Below, piece after piece: positions 15,962-24,484 of a stretch of 64,000 bases of DNA (positions within the stretch are counted from its first letter, which is position 1; each line of letters opens with the position of its first letter). A program made the position numbers and the translations under genes. The stretch comes from Alphaproteobacteria bacterium (GTDB taxonomy: Bacteria > Pseudomonadota > Alphaproteobacteria > UBA8366). The notes beneath the pieces were generated by a model. The model did no database searches and was not told the DNA's origin. It saw only the letters and a program-made list of their open reading frames with translations. The stretch covers positions 1 through 64,000 of the forward strand of contig WHUA01000012.1 of assembly GCA_009377445.1 (NCBI GenBank). Reading direction: 5' to 3'.

Positions 15962-16714
15962 TCAGTTGCGCTGCCCGGCGGCCGGCGCGCTTTTCACCGC
16001 GAGCTGCCGCGCCGGCCGGGCGTTGCCGCCCAGGTACTGCGTCACCGCCGCCCGTTCGACCGGCATGTACAGCAGCCAGTTGGCGTCGGACGACGGCCGC
16101 GCAACCGCGGCCGTGGTGACGGCGCCACGATCGGCCATGAGGTATTGCGTGAGGTCGTAACTCGCGAGAGCGACGACGGCGAAAATGGCCGGCAGTGCGA
16201 CGCGAGCCAGGCCGAGGATGGGCGCCGTCACCCAGCCGGCCATCCCGATCTCCGGCGCTTCCACGGCATCGGATTCAGCCTCAATCGGACGGTCCCATTC
16301 GGTCAGCCTGATCGGCCGGTAGCTTGCGTGCCCGGGCACGACGACGGCCTCGGGCGTGACGGAATCGAGGTGGTGCGCCTCGTCGGGCCGTGCTTCCGCA
16401 GGCCGTTTTTCAGCGGGCAACAACTCGCAAGACGCCGCGGAGCGCTTCACGGCTTCGAGCTCCGAACGCAAAGCCTCGATCTCGGCTTCGCTTTCCGATT
16501 TCGCGCGGGCCATAACGACAGCTTCCACACGCGCCGCGTCGAGCAGAGTCCGAGCGAGCGTTGCCTGCGCATCCTGCGCAGTCACCTCGGCCTCGTGTGC
16601 CCGCTTCTCAGCTTCGTTGAGCCGAATTTGCAGGCTGGACTTCCCCTCCGGCGTATCTGTGAGCTGCAATCTTGCAGCCGCCGCCGCCAGGCCAGATCTT
16701 GTTTCTTGTGTCAT
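15962..16714 (-). CDS. Coiled-coil protein with one membrane anchor, unknown function
   Basis: A 250-aa protein. Residues about 24-92 are a charged, Ala/Glu/Arg-rich coiled coil (RLNEAEKRAHEAEVTAQDAQ). A linker rich in Pro/Glu follows, and one hydrophobic segment (about 184-205, WVTAPILGLARVALPAIFAV) would anchor it in the inner membrane with a short outer tail. No enzyme motif. Monocistronic; family not recognised. Confidence 0.65.
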   Translation of the reverse strand: MTQETRSGLAAAAARLQLTDTPEGKSSLQIRLNEAEKRAHEAEVTAQDAQATLARTLLDAARVEAVVMARAKSESEAEIEALRSELEAVKRSAASCELLPAEKRPAEARPDEAHHLDSVTPEAVVVPGHASYRPIRLTEWDRPIEAESDAVEAPEIGMAGWVTAPILGLARVALPAIFAVVALASYDLTQYLMADRGAVTTAAVARPSSDANWLLYMPVERAAVTQYLGGNARPARQLAVKSAPAAGQRN

Positions 16715-16987
16715 TGATCCGAGCCTAATTGCGGTGTGTAAATGGCAGGCTTCCCGGAACGGGGCAACTACGCGCTAGACGTACCACTCTGCTAAATTGG
16801 TAACCCCAATGTGCAAGGCCCACGCTGCACCGCGGCCGGCGGCTTGCAAGCGCCGTCGAAGCGCGGCTCCCACACCCCGCTCGATGCCGAAATCAAGGGC
16901 GCTATCGAAAGTGGTAGTGCCTGCGCTCAGCTCGGGGGCGGGCCGCTGTTCGAGTTCTCCGGCACGGCGAAAGGGACCCGCGCCCGC

Positions 16988-17878
16988 CTACCGGCCGGCG
17001 GCGCGCTCGATCTTCTCCAGCACGTCGCGATAGTTCTTCGCCGGCCCGTCCGCATAGACCTCCTTCAATCCCAGCGTCGAGCACCAGCGGAGGCACCGTT
17101 CGGTCGCTTCCGCCATCGTCGGGTCGATATCGATCTCGCGCAGCGTCTCGGCCACCTGCGCCATCTCGTCGGCGCGGCGCTTCGCGTGGATGACCGTGCG
17201 GGCCATGACGCGATCGCAGTTCTGCGTCCAGTTGCGTCCGGCGATCGACTCGTCGACCGAATCGAGCACGTCCTTCTCGATGCCGTAATGGGCCGCGGCG
17301 CGCATGCATTCCAGGTAGAGCGCCTCCATCCCTTTCATCATGATGCTGCGGACCATCTTGGTCGCGGACGCGAGACCGATCTCCTCCTGCACGAAGCGCA
17401 CGTTGAAATCGAGCGGCTCGATCAGCTTCATGAAATCGCGCGCGCCGTTGCCGCCCAGCAGCATCGGCACGCGGTGGCCGTAGCCCGGCACGTTGGACAT
17501 CACCGACGCCTCGACGAAGCGCGCGCCGGAAGGCGCGATCGCCGCGGCGACCTTTCGCTTCAGGCCGGGCGAGATCGAGTTGAAGTCGAGGTAGAGCTGC
17601 CCGGGCTTCAGATGCTTCGCGGCGGCTTCGGCGGCCGGCAGCGACGATTTGCACACGACTGTCGAATAGACGATGTCCGCGCCGGCGATGGCCTCGGCGA
17701 GCGAGCCGCACGCTTCTACGCCGAGCCTGGCCGCGCGCTGCTTCAGCGGCCGGCCCTTCTGCGGGTCGTCGAACAGGATGTCGTAGGCGGCTATCCGCTC
17801 GACGCCGGCAGCGCGCAGCGTCTCCGACACGCTCGACCCGGCCTCGCCGAAGCCGATGAATGCGAATGATGGGGTCAT
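16988..17878 (-). CDS. NAD(P)-binding dehydrogenase with C-terminal DUF1932 domain
   Basis: A 296-aa member of the 3-hydroxyisobutyrate/6-phosphogluconate dehydrogenase family. The dinucleotide motif is FIGFGEAGSS (residues 7-16), and the substrate-binding helix DFNSISPG follows. The C-terminal half (about 190-280, TKMVRSIMMKGMEALYLECM) matches the DUF1932 domain of phosphogluconate dehydrogenase-like proteins. Likely reaction: NAD(P)-dependent oxidation of a beta-hydroxyacid. The downstream 16715-16987 spacer (273 bp) holds no gene I can support. Confidence 0.85.
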   Translation of the reverse strand: MTPSFAFIGFGEAGSSVSETLRAAGVERIAAYDILFDDPQKGRPLKQRAARLGVEACGSLAEAIAGADIVYSTVVCKSSLPAAEAAAKHLKPGQLYLDFNSISPGLKRKVAAAIAPSGARFVEASVMSNVPGYGHRVPMLLGGNGARDFMKLIEPLDFNVRFVQEEIGLASATKMVRSIMMKGMEALYLECMRAAAHYGIEKDVLDSVDESIAGRNWTQNCDRVMARTVIHAKRRADEMAQVAETLREIDIDPTMAEATERCLRWCSTLGLKEVYADGPAKNYRDVLEKIERAAGR

Positions 17879-17897
17879 GACTGTCTCTGTCTCCGTG

Positions 17898-17985
17898 CGA
17901 CTCGTCCTTCGACAAGCTCAGGACGAGGCAAACTTATCGTCCCGCAAGCCACGCCTCCTCACGCTGAGCTTGTCGAAGCATGAGA
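17898..17985. repeat. Pair of REP-like arms around the end of the amidohydrolase gene
   Basis: CTCGTCCTTCGACAAGCTCA (17901-17920) and its diverged inverse CTGAGCTTGTCGAAGCATGAG (17964-17984) form a stem-loop unit of the family seen at 7050 and 46750. The right arm is translated as the last residues of the amidohydrolase. Confidence 0.75.
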
Positions 17986-19686
17986 TGGGCGCATATCTCC
18001 GTCTTCGTGCACGACTCTCCCGCCGACGACGGTGAGCTCGGATTTGATGTCGCGGAGGGCTTCCTCGGGACAGGCGAGCGGATCATCGGACAGAACCGCG
18101 AAGTCGGCAAGCTTGCCCTCCTCGATGGAGCCTTTCTCCGCCTCTTCGAAGGATAGCCAGGCGCCCTCCGCCGTGGCGCAGCGCAGCGCTTCCTCGCGCG
18201 TCAGGCGCTGCGCGGGCGCGATCGTTTCGCCGGTGTAGAGGCTTTTCCGGGCGACCGCCTGCCAAACCGGATGCCAGAGCGAGATCGGGACGTTGTCCGT
18301 CGCGAAGGAGACATGCACGCCCGCATCGAGCAAGCGGCGCAAGGGCACGATGTCGTCTTCCCGCGACTTGCCCAGGCGATCCTTCAGCAGGTGGCCCTCC
18401 TTATAGATGTAGCGGTTCGTGTGCGTCGTCACGATCAGCCCGAGATCGCGGATGCGGGCGACGTCGTCCTCGCTGAGCACGTTGATGTGGCCCAGGATCC
18501 AGCGCTGATCGCCGATCGGAGCCTCGCGGTCGACTTCCGCGAACAGGCCCAGCATCGGCGGCACGATGCCCGAAACGCGGATGCCGAGACGCGCCGCTTC
18601 GACCAGAAGCGCTTTCAGCGCGGCGCGCGGGAGCCCGGCATCGAAATGGAAGCCGGCCCACCCGGTGTAGGGATTGGCCCGCGCCCGCACCGCGTGCTCC
18701 GGGCCGCCTTCGAATTCGGCGAACAGGCCGGCGACGCGCAGCATGCCGTCGCCGAGCCCGCGCCCGGCGAGCCATCGCGCCCAGCTTCGCAGCACCTCGC
18801 CCCGGCCCGCCGGCGCGACCGCGCTCCAGGATGGGCTGAACACCAGGTTGCCGCGGACACTCGCCTCGCCGGACCGGCGCAGCGCCTGGTAGGCGCCGAG
18901 CACCTCGCCCGCGACGCCGTGGCCTTCGAACACGCTGGTCGTTCCGGCAGCGTTATAGAGCCGCATGCTCTCGCGCAGGCCGCGCACCCGGTCGGCCGCC
19001 GAGAAGCCGCCCGCGGCCGCCATCAGGCTCAGCTCGACGATGGGATAGGGCGTGTTCTCGACGAAAATTCCCGTCGGCTCGCCGGTTTCGGGGTCGGTTT
19101 CGATCTCGACGGAGGGGCCCGGCGGCGGCGTCGCCGCCGTTACGCCGGCGCGCTCCAGCGCCTTCGTGTTCGCGATCGAGACCAGCGGCAAGACGTGCCG
19201 CCAGGGTCCCCAGATCGACTTTATATAGACCGGGTTGTCGGGCGCGACGCGATCGAGGTCATCGCGATTCGGGTAGCGCTTCTCCGCCAGGCAATCCGGC
19301 ACGCCGAAGAAGTTGGGCGGATCGCCGACCGGCATCGTGACGATCCATTCCCCCGGCGCGGCGTCCCGCACCAGCGCCGCGATCCGGTCCAGGATGTCCG
19401 CGATTGACCGGCAGCCGGCGAGCGACGGGTAGATCAGCTTCTTGAGGCCTTCGCGGTCCATGTGCGCGTGGCCGTCGATCAATCCCGGCGCCACGGGGCG
19501 CCCGGCGGCCTCGACGATGCGGGTCCCCTCGCCCGCCAGCCGCGAGATCGCCGAGTCGTCGCCGACCGCGACGAAGCGGCCGCCCTTGACCGCGAAGGCG
19601 CTCGCCATGCGAAAGCGCGAATCGACCGTGATCACCTTGCCGCCGCGCAGGATGAGGTCGGGAGCAAAGGGGCTCGCAGCCGTCAT
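17959..19686 (-). CDS. Metal-dependent amidohydrolase, YtcJ/amidohydrolase-3 family
   Basis: A 575-aa hydrolase of the urease-related superfamily. DLILRGGKVITVD starts the beta-sandwich domain, and LIDGHAHMD gives metal ligands His73 and His75. Further ligands fall in GHINVLSEDD, VTTHTNRY and FATDNVPIS, and SIEEGKLADFAVLSDDP closes the sandwich. Substrate unknown; N-acyl or cyclic amides are usual. The last seven residues (HASTSSA) come from a REP-like repeat, so the original stop was probably lost or the repeat inserted at the gene end. The DUF4168 gene upstream overlaps its start. Confidence 0.85.
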   Translation of the reverse strand: MTAASPFAPDLILRGGKVITVDSRFRMASAFAVKGGRFVAVGDDSAISRLAGEGTRIVEAAGRPVAPGLIDGHAHMDREGLKKLIYPSLAGCRSIADILDRIAALVRDAAPGEWIVTMPVGDPPNFFGVPDCLAEKRYPNRDDLDRVAPDNPVYIKSIWGPWRHVLPLVSIANTKALERAGVTAATPPPGPSVEIETDPETGEPTGIFVENTPYPIVELSLMAAAGGFSAADRVRGLRESMRLYNAAGTTSVFEGHGVAGEVLGAYQALRRSGEASVRGNLVFSPSWSAVAPAGRGEVLRSWARWLAGRGLGDGMLRVAGLFAEFEGGPEHAVRARANPYTGWAGFHFDAGLPRAALKALLVEAARLGIRVSGIVPPMLGLFAEVDREAPIGDQRWILGHINVLSEDDVARIRDLGLIVTTHTNRYIYKEGHLLKDRLGKSREDDIVPLRRLLDAGVHVSFATDNVPISLWHPVWQAVARKSLYTGETIAPAQRLTREEALRCATAEGAWLSFEEAEKGSIEEGKLADFAVLSDDPLACPEEALRDIKSELTVVGGRVVHEDGDMRPSHASTSSA

Positions 19687-20084
19687 TTGCCCGCCGCCGC
19701 CTTGTCGACCAGCTCCTGGATACGCGCCGCCAGGACGCTGTTGCGCTGCGCCGCCGCAAGGATCTCGTTGTAGCGCACGACGGTCATGCCCTCGCGCCGG
19801 ATTGCGGCCTCCATCGCCTTCTGAGCCGCGACGATGTGCTCGCTGGCATCGATTTCGCTGCGGGCCGCCTGAACCTTGGGCGCATAGGCCTGGCGTACGC
19901 TGAAGACTTCGCGCGCCGCCCTGGCGAAGGACTGGAGCTCCTCAGCCGGAATGTTGTCCATATCCGCCTGGGCAGCGGCGTTGGTATCGCCGGCCGCCGC
20001 CGCCGGCGTCCACGAGGCCACCAATGCCCATAGGCCGGCCGATGAGACGGCGGAAAGCGCGAGAGCGAGGCCGCGCACGCGCAT
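19683..20084 (-). CDS. Exported DUF4168-like protein
   Basis: A 133-aa precursor with a signal peptide (MRVRGLALALSAVSSAGLWA, cleavage near AAA|GD). The mature part has the helical pattern of DUF4168: LQSFARAAREVFSVRQAYAP, then REGMTVVRYNEILAAAQRNS. Function of the family is unknown. Its ATG overlaps the PhyH stop by one base (TGATG) and its stop overlaps the amidohydrolase start by four bases, so the three genes form a coupled operon. Confidence 0.75.
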   Translation of the reverse strand: MRVRGLALALSAVSSAGLWALVASWTPAAAAGDTNAAAQADMDNIPAEELQSFARAAREVFSVRQAYAPKVQAARSEIDASEHIVAAQKAMEAAIRREGMTVVRYNEILAAAQRNSVLAARIQELVDKAAAGK

Positions 20085-20926
20085 CAGCGCAATTCGCGCC
20101 CGGGCGTGCCCGCCACGTCCTTGAACAGGACCTCCTGCCGCAGCTTCATGATCCGCGCGTGCTCGGCCCTGGCCGCGGGATCCATGTCCTGGGCCGGAGG
20201 CGTCTCGTGCACGAAGTTGCCCGCGCGGTCGCGGCCGCGGACGAGCCAGGCGCTGTCCTGCCCGCCGTTCACCTGCCGGACATGCGGCGCGATATAGCGG
20301 ACCGCAACGCCGATGCGTCGGTCGGGCGACTGGTTCGGCGCCGAGCCGTGCACCGCGCGCACATGGTGCAGCGAGATCTCGCCGGGCTGCAGCTCCACAT
20401 AGCTCGCCTCGCTCTCGTCCACCGCCACGGCGATCTCCTGGCCGCGCGTCAGCAGATTGTGGGCCGCCAGCGTGTCGCGGTGCGGAAGCTGCTCGAGCCG
20501 GTGGCTGCCCGGCCACATCTTCATGCAGCCGCTCTCCCGCGTCGCGGGCGAAAGCGCGATCCACGCCGTCACCACGTCCGGCTTGTCGAGCCCCCAATAG
20601 GTCGAGTCCTGGTGCCAGGTCACATAGCCCGGATCCTTCGCATCCTTGACGAAGAGGCTGAGCCCCCAGACGAAGAGGTCCGGGCCCAGGACATCCTCGA
20701 CCGCGTCCAACACCCGCTCGTTGCTGGCCAACTCGGCCGCCCAGGTCTGCAGCAGGTAAAGCTTCTGCCCCTTCGACATCTCGTACCAGCCGCCATTGGC
20801 CTTCTCATAGGCCTCGAACCGGCCGCGGTAGGCCGCGGCATCCGGCGCCGAAAGCGCACGGACCGGGTGGCAGAAGCCATCCCTTTCATAAGCGTCTTGC
20901 TGGCCTTGCGTCAGCAGCTTCGGCAT
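20084..20926 (-). CDS. Phytanoyl-CoA dioxygenase (PhyH) family Fe(II)/2-oxoglutarate oxygenase
   Basis: A 280-aa oxygenase of the PhyH family. The iron facial triad is His105-x-Asp107 (TWHQDSTYWG) and His193 (RAVHGSAPN); Arg204 (SPDRRIGVAVRY) would bind 2-oxoglutarate. Substrates in this family range from acyl-CoAs to natural products and ectoine, so the substrate is open. First gene of the operon with DUF4168 and amidohydrolase. Confidence 0.88.
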   Translation of the reverse strand: MPKLLTQGQQDAYERDGFCHPVRALSAPDAAAYRGRFEAYEKANGGWYEMSKGQKLYLLQTWAAELASNERVLDAVEDVLGPDLFVWGLSLFVKDAKDPGYVTWHQDSTYWGLDKPDVVTAWIALSPATRESGCMKMWPGSHRLEQLPHRDTLAAHNLLTRGQEIAVAVDESEASYVELQPGEISLHHVRAVHGSAPNQSPDRRIGVAVRYIAPHVRQVNGGQDSAWLVRGRDRAGNFVHETPPAQDMDPAARAEHARIMKLRQEVLFKDVAGTPGRELR

Positions 20927-21064
20927 CGCGATGTCTCCACAGTTGGTCGGCGCCGTAGTGTAGCCGCCAGCCGCCCGGCGGCAACCGGCCTTTGCCGGCC
21001 TCCCTCCTTTCCACTAAGCTCAGTGCATGCTTCCGGGCGCAACGGGCAAGGATGAGAGGGCGAA

Positions 21065-21823
21065 ATGGCAGTCACCAGCTTACGGCAGAAGTCGAAGATC
21101 AGCGAAGCGGAATGGCAGACGCGGTGCGATCTCGCCGCGCTCTACCGGATCGTCGACAAGCTGCGGATGACCGATCTCATCTATACCCATCTGTCGGCCC
21201 GGGTGCCGGACGAGCCGGACCATTTTCTCATCAACCGCTACGGCGAGTTCTTCGACGAGGTGACCGCGTCGAGCCTGGTCAAGATGGACTTCGACGGCAA
21301 CGTCATCGGCGAGCCGGGCGAGTTCAACGAAGCCGGCTGGACGATCCACAGCGGCGTCCTGATGGCGCGCCCGGACGCCAATTGCGTCATGCACCTGCAC
21401 ACCCGCGCCAGCGTCGCCGTCGCCGCGCAGGCCGGCGGCCTGCGGCCGATCAGCCAGCAGTCGCTGCTGGTCCTGGGCAACCTCGCGTATCACGAATACG
21501 ACGTGGTGGTCGGCAACATGGACGAGCGCGAGCACCTGGGAAAGGACTGCGCCAAGGCCGACTGCATCATCCTGCGCAATCACGGCCTGCTGACCGTCGG
21601 CAAGACCATCCGGGAGACCTTCAAACGCATGTATTTCCTGGAGACTGCCTGCCAGATCCAGACCGCAGCCGGCGACGGCCCCCTGATCGAGGTCGGCGAG
21701 CCCTCGTACAGCGCGGCAATCCAACGCTACGAGGAGAAATGGGCGAGCGGCGCCTACGCGGACCTGGAATGGGAAAGCATGCTCAGGATGCTCGACCGGA
21801 ACGGATCGGATTACCGCCAGTAG
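21065..21823 (+). CDS. Class II aldolase/adducin family protein
   Basis: A 252-aa zinc aldolase-fold protein. Metal ligands His110, His112 (VMHLHTRAS) and His173 (LRNHGLLTVG) are present, with Glu89 nearby (FNEAGW). The start MAVTSLRQKSKISEAEWQTR and the SLVKMDFDGNVIG segment match the long adducin-like group often annotated as class II aldolase, whose substrates are mostly unknown. Single gene, ended by a 12-bp hairpin. Confidence 0.87.
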   Translation: MAVTSLRQKSKISEAEWQTRCDLAALYRIVDKLRMTDLIYTHLSARVPDEPDHFLINRYGEFFDEVTASSLVKMDFDGNVIGEPGEFNEAGWTIHSGVLMARPDANCVMHLHTRASVAVAAQAGGLRPISQQSLLVLGNLAYHEYDVVVGNMDEREHLGKDCAKADCIILRNHGLLTVGKTIRETFKRMYFLETACQIQTAAGDGPLIEVGEPSYSAAIQRYEEKWASGAYADLEWESMLRMLDRNGSDYRQ

Positions 21824-21839
21824 CCCGGCGGGACGACCC

Positions 21840-21877
21840 AAGGGCGCGCTCATCCCTCAGCGGTAGAGCGCGCCCTT
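21840..21877 (+). terminator. Strong hairpin after the aldolase gene
   Basis: AAGGGCGCGCTC (21840-21851) pairs perfectly with GAGCGCGCCCTT (21866-21877) around a 14-nt loop, 17 nt after the stop. Only two T residues follow the stem, so termination may need Rho. Confidence 0.65.
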
Positions 21878-21998
21878 AATCGATTGAATCGCCGATGCTT
21901 TCTTGGGTTGATCCGGGCGGCACGCCGTGCAATCCCGCTTGACATGCTCCGGCGTGCGCGACACCCTGCTGGCCGGGCATTCGTCGGAGACGCCAATC

Positions 21999-22343
21999 AT
22001 GAGCGAAGGCGGTTCGCACAAGCCGCGCGTCGAAATGGTCGACCCCCAGACCGCGCGGCGCTGGATCGAACGGGGCGAAGCCGTCCTCGTCGACGTCCGG
22101 GAGCCGCATGAGTTCGCCATGGAGCGGATCCATGGGGCGACGCTCGTTCCGCTGTCGGCCTTCGACCCGCGCAGCATCCCCGAGTCGAAGGGCAAGCGCC
22201 TGCTGCTGATGTGCGCGAGCGGCATACGCTGCGGCATGGCCTCCGAGCTGCTCGCCCGGGCCGGCTATGCCGAGCTCTACCGCCTCGCCGGCGGCATCAT
22301 GGGATGGAAGGCCGCGGGCGGCCCGGTCGTACAGGGCCGCTGA
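21999..22343 (+). CDS. Single-domain rhodanese (sulfurtransferase)
   Basis: A 114-aa cytoplasmic rhodanese. ARRWIERGEAVLVDVREPHEFAMERI and the active-site loop CASGIRC (Cys72) are complete, as is the closing LAGGIMGWKAAGGPV. It carries persulfide sulfur on Cys72. The ATG at 21999 is preceded by GGAG; a start 24 codons earlier is unsupported. It leads the sulfur block that continues with the TSUP carrier, TIGR02186 protein and soeABC-tusA, though a 255-bp gap separates it from TSUP. Confidence 0.9.
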   Translation: MSEGGSHKPRVEMVDPQTARRWIERGEAVLVDVREPHEFAMERIHGATLVPLSAFDPRSIPESKGKRLLLMCASGIRCGMASELLARAGYAELYRLAGGIMGWKAAGGPVVQGR

Positions 22344-22598
22344 CCTGCTGCCGGCGCCGGCAACATCCCCGGAAGCCGCTGGAATCGCACACCAACCGAC
22401 AAAGTGTGACAAAAAAACGCGCAATGCGCGAAATCGGCGCGGCGCGGGGGCAGCGGCTGTTGACTTCGCCATCGCGCGGAGCATGATGCGGCCCTCGAAT
22501 CCTGAGGAAAATGCTTGATCTGCCGGCGGGGCGTCGCAGCATTTGCGCCGCTCGGCGAGGAAGCGCACGTCGCGCCGGCAAGGAAAGCGGCGTCGCAG

Positions 22599-23519
22599 AT
22601 GCATATCTACCTGCCGATCGCCGAAATGTCGGTGAACATCTTCCTGCTCCTCGCCATGGGAGCGGGGGTCGGCATGTTGTCCGGGATCTTCGGCGTCGGC
22701 GGCGGATTCCTGATGACGCCCCTGCTCATCTTCATCGGCGTGCCGCCCGCGGTCGCGGTCGGGACCGAGGCCAACCAGATCGTCGCCTCCTCCGTGTCCG
22801 GCGTCATGGCGCACTGGCGGCGCGGCAATGTCGACGTGAAGATGGGCCTCGTCCTGCTGGCCGGCGGTCTCGTCGGCTCCACCCTCGGCGTCTGGCTGTT
22901 CCGCGAGCTGCGCAGCCTGGGCCAGATCGACCTTGTGATCCGCCTCTCCTACGTGTTCTTCCTCGGAAGCATCGGCCTGCTGATGCTGGTCGAAAGCGGC
23001 CGCGCCATCCGCCGGCTGCGTTCCTCGTCGGCGCCGCGGCGCAAGCTGCACCAGCACAACTTCCTGCACGGGCTGCCGTTCAAGATGCGGTTCCGGCGGT
23101 CGAAGCTCTATATCAGCGCGCTGCTGCCGCTCAGCGTCGGATTCGTGATCGGCGTGCTCGCCTCCATCATGGGCGTCGGCGGCGGTTTCGTGATGGTCCC
23201 GGCGATGATCTACCTGCTCGGCATGCCGACCGCCGTGGTCGTCGGCACCTCGCTTTTCCAGATCATCTTCGTCACCGCGAACGCGACGTTCCTGCAGGCA
23301 TACCTGAACCAGACGGTGGATATCGTGCTCGCTCTCCTGCTGCTGCTGGGCGCGGTGATCGGGGCGCAGTTCGGAACCAAGCTAGGCTCCTATCTGCGCG
23401 GCGAACAGTTGCGCGGGCTCCTCGCCCTCATGGTGCTGGCGGTGAGCGCGAAGCTCGCCTTCGACCTCGTCGCGACGCCGGCCGACCCCTACATCATCGG
23501 ACAAACGCTCGGACATTGA
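22599..23519 (+). CDS. TSUP (TauE/SafE) family sulfite/sulfonate exporter
   Basis: A 306-aa inner-membrane protein with about eight helices. The two halves each start with the TSUP signature: GIFGVGGGFLMTPLLIFIGV (about 28-47) and SIMGVGGGFVMVPAMIYLLG (about 189-208). The family exports small anions such as sulfite, sulfonates or sulfoacetate. Placed directly upstream of the TIGR02186 gene and soeABC, sulfite or sulfate is the best guess. The chosen ATG (22599) has AAGGA at longer than usual distance; 22626 is an alternative. Confidence 0.9.
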   Translation: MHIYLPIAEMSVNIFLLLAMGAGVGMLSGIFGVGGGFLMTPLLIFIGVPPAVAVGTEANQIVASSVSGVMAHWRRGNVDVKMGLVLLAGGLVGSTLGVWLFRELRSLGQIDLVIRLSYVFFLGSIGLLMLVESGRAIRRLRSSSAPRRKLHQHNFLHGLPFKMRFRRSKLYISALLPLSVGFVIGVLASIMGVGGGFVMVPAMIYLLGMPTAVVVGTSLFQIIFVTANATFLQAYLNQTVDIVLALLLLLGAVIGAQFGTKLGSYLRGEQLRGLLALMVLAVSAKLAFDLVATPADPYIIGQTLGH

Positions 23520-23521
23520 TC

Positions 23522-24256
23522 GTGCGCCACTTATTCCTTCTCCTCGTCTTCGCCATCGCCATCGCGCCGGCCGTCAAAGCCGAGCCGCTGGTTGCCGACC
23601 TGTCGGAAAGCGTCGTGAAGATCACCACCGGCTTCACCGGCACTAAGGTCCTGCTGTTCGGCGCGCTCCAGGAACAGGGCAAGATCGTCGTCGTCGTGGA
23701 AGGGCCGCGTCACGCCCTGACGGTGCGGCGCAAGCAGCGCGTTGCCGGCATCTGGGTGAACAGCTCGGAGGTGCAGTTCGACGACGTGCCGTCCTTCTAC
23801 CAGGTCCTGTCGAGCGATCCGCTGGAGGAATGGCTTCCCTTGCGGACGCGCGACCTCTATCAGATCGGCGTCGAGTATTTGCGCTTCGTCCCGAAATCCG
23901 AAGTCGGGCCTGCCGAGGCGGCGCGTTTCCGCGATGCCCTTATCCGCAACATGCAGCGCGTCGGCCGGTATGGCGTCCTCGAAGGCAACGTCACCGTGAT
24001 GGGGGGCCAGCTATTCCGGGCCGATCTCTATCTGCCCGCGAACCTGCCCACGGGGTATTACACGATCGAGGTGATGCTCGTTAAGGACGGCGACGTGAAG
24101 AGTATCCAGGCGACGCCCCTGCTGGTCACGAAGAGCGGCCTCGGCGCGGACGTGTTCGACCTGGCTTATTCCTACCCCGCTCTCTACGGCATCCTGGCCA
24201 TCGTTCTGGCGACCCTTGCCGGCCTTGGCGCGAACGCCATCTTCCGAAAGGTCTAG
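23522..24256 (+). CDS. TIGR02186-type membrane-anchored protein of sulfite-oxidation clusters
   Basis: A 244-aa protein with a signal peptide (HLFLLLVFAIAIAPAVKAEP), a large periplasmic domain (FTGTKVLLFGAL, VVVEGPRHALTVRRKQRVAGIWVN) and one C-terminal helix (about 219-240, YPALYGILAIVLATLAGLGA). This is the alphaproteobacterial conserved protein usually found next to TSUP carriers. The start is GTG 23522 (or TTG 23516), overlapping or abutting the TSUP stop, so translation is coupled. Its biochemical role is not known. Confidence 0.85.
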   Translation: MRHLFLLLVFAIAIAPAVKAEPLVADLSESVVKITTGFTGTKVLLFGALQEQGKIVVVVEGPRHALTVRRKQRVAGIWVNSSEVQFDDVPSFYQVLSSDPLEEWLPLRTRDLYQIGVEYLRFVPKSEVGPAEAARFRDALIRNMQRVGRYGVLEGNVTVMGGQLFRADLYLPANLPTGYYTIEVMLVKDGDVKSIQATPLLVTKSGLGADVFDLAYSYPALYGILAIVLATLAGLGANAIFRKV

Positions 24257-24271
24257 CCGCCACGGGCCGCG

Positions 24272-24361
24272 CCGCGCGATGGGGCCGCGCGATGGGGCCG
24301 CGCGATGGGGCCGCGCGATGGGGCCGCGCGATGGGGCCGCGCGATGGGGCCGCGCGATGGG
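24272..24361 (+). repeat. 13-bp tandem repeat, seven copies
   Basis: The unit CCGCGCGATGGGG repeats six times without mismatch from 24272, and a seventh copy lacks its last G (24350-24361). It begins 16 bp after the TIGR02186 stop and ends about 120 bp before soeA. The 13-bp unit is not a multiple of three and no protein start is supported across it. Each unit has a CGCGCG core. Copy number may vary between strains. The rest of the 228-bp gap shows no clear promoter. Confidence 0.95.
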
Positions 24362-24484
24362 TTCTGCGCGGGCGCACAATGCTGCGTTTCGCCTCGTGAA
24401 ATTCGACCTTTGGCGACGAATTGACTAAGTTGTGCCGCAACATGGCCGAGGGTAATCCCCGGCAAGGAAGGGAAAAGCCCACTG

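Noticed and set aside
16770..16815. tRNA-like stretch (reverse strand AATTTAGCAGAGTGGTA)
   Set aside because: The D-arm resemblance is real, but no matching acceptor or T-arm can be formed; not called as tRNA.
18271..19407. 378-codon plus-strand frame within the amidohydrolase
   Set aside because: Antisense shadow of a gene with complete metal-ligand motifs.
21840..21877. Hairpin after the aldolase gene as part of a tRNA (it contains AGCGGTAGAGCG)
   Set aside because: The D-arm-like string belongs to a perfect stem-loop and no other tRNA arms are present.
24272..24361. Tandem array as a CRISPR
   Set aside because: Units are contiguous 13-mers without spacers and no cas gene is present.
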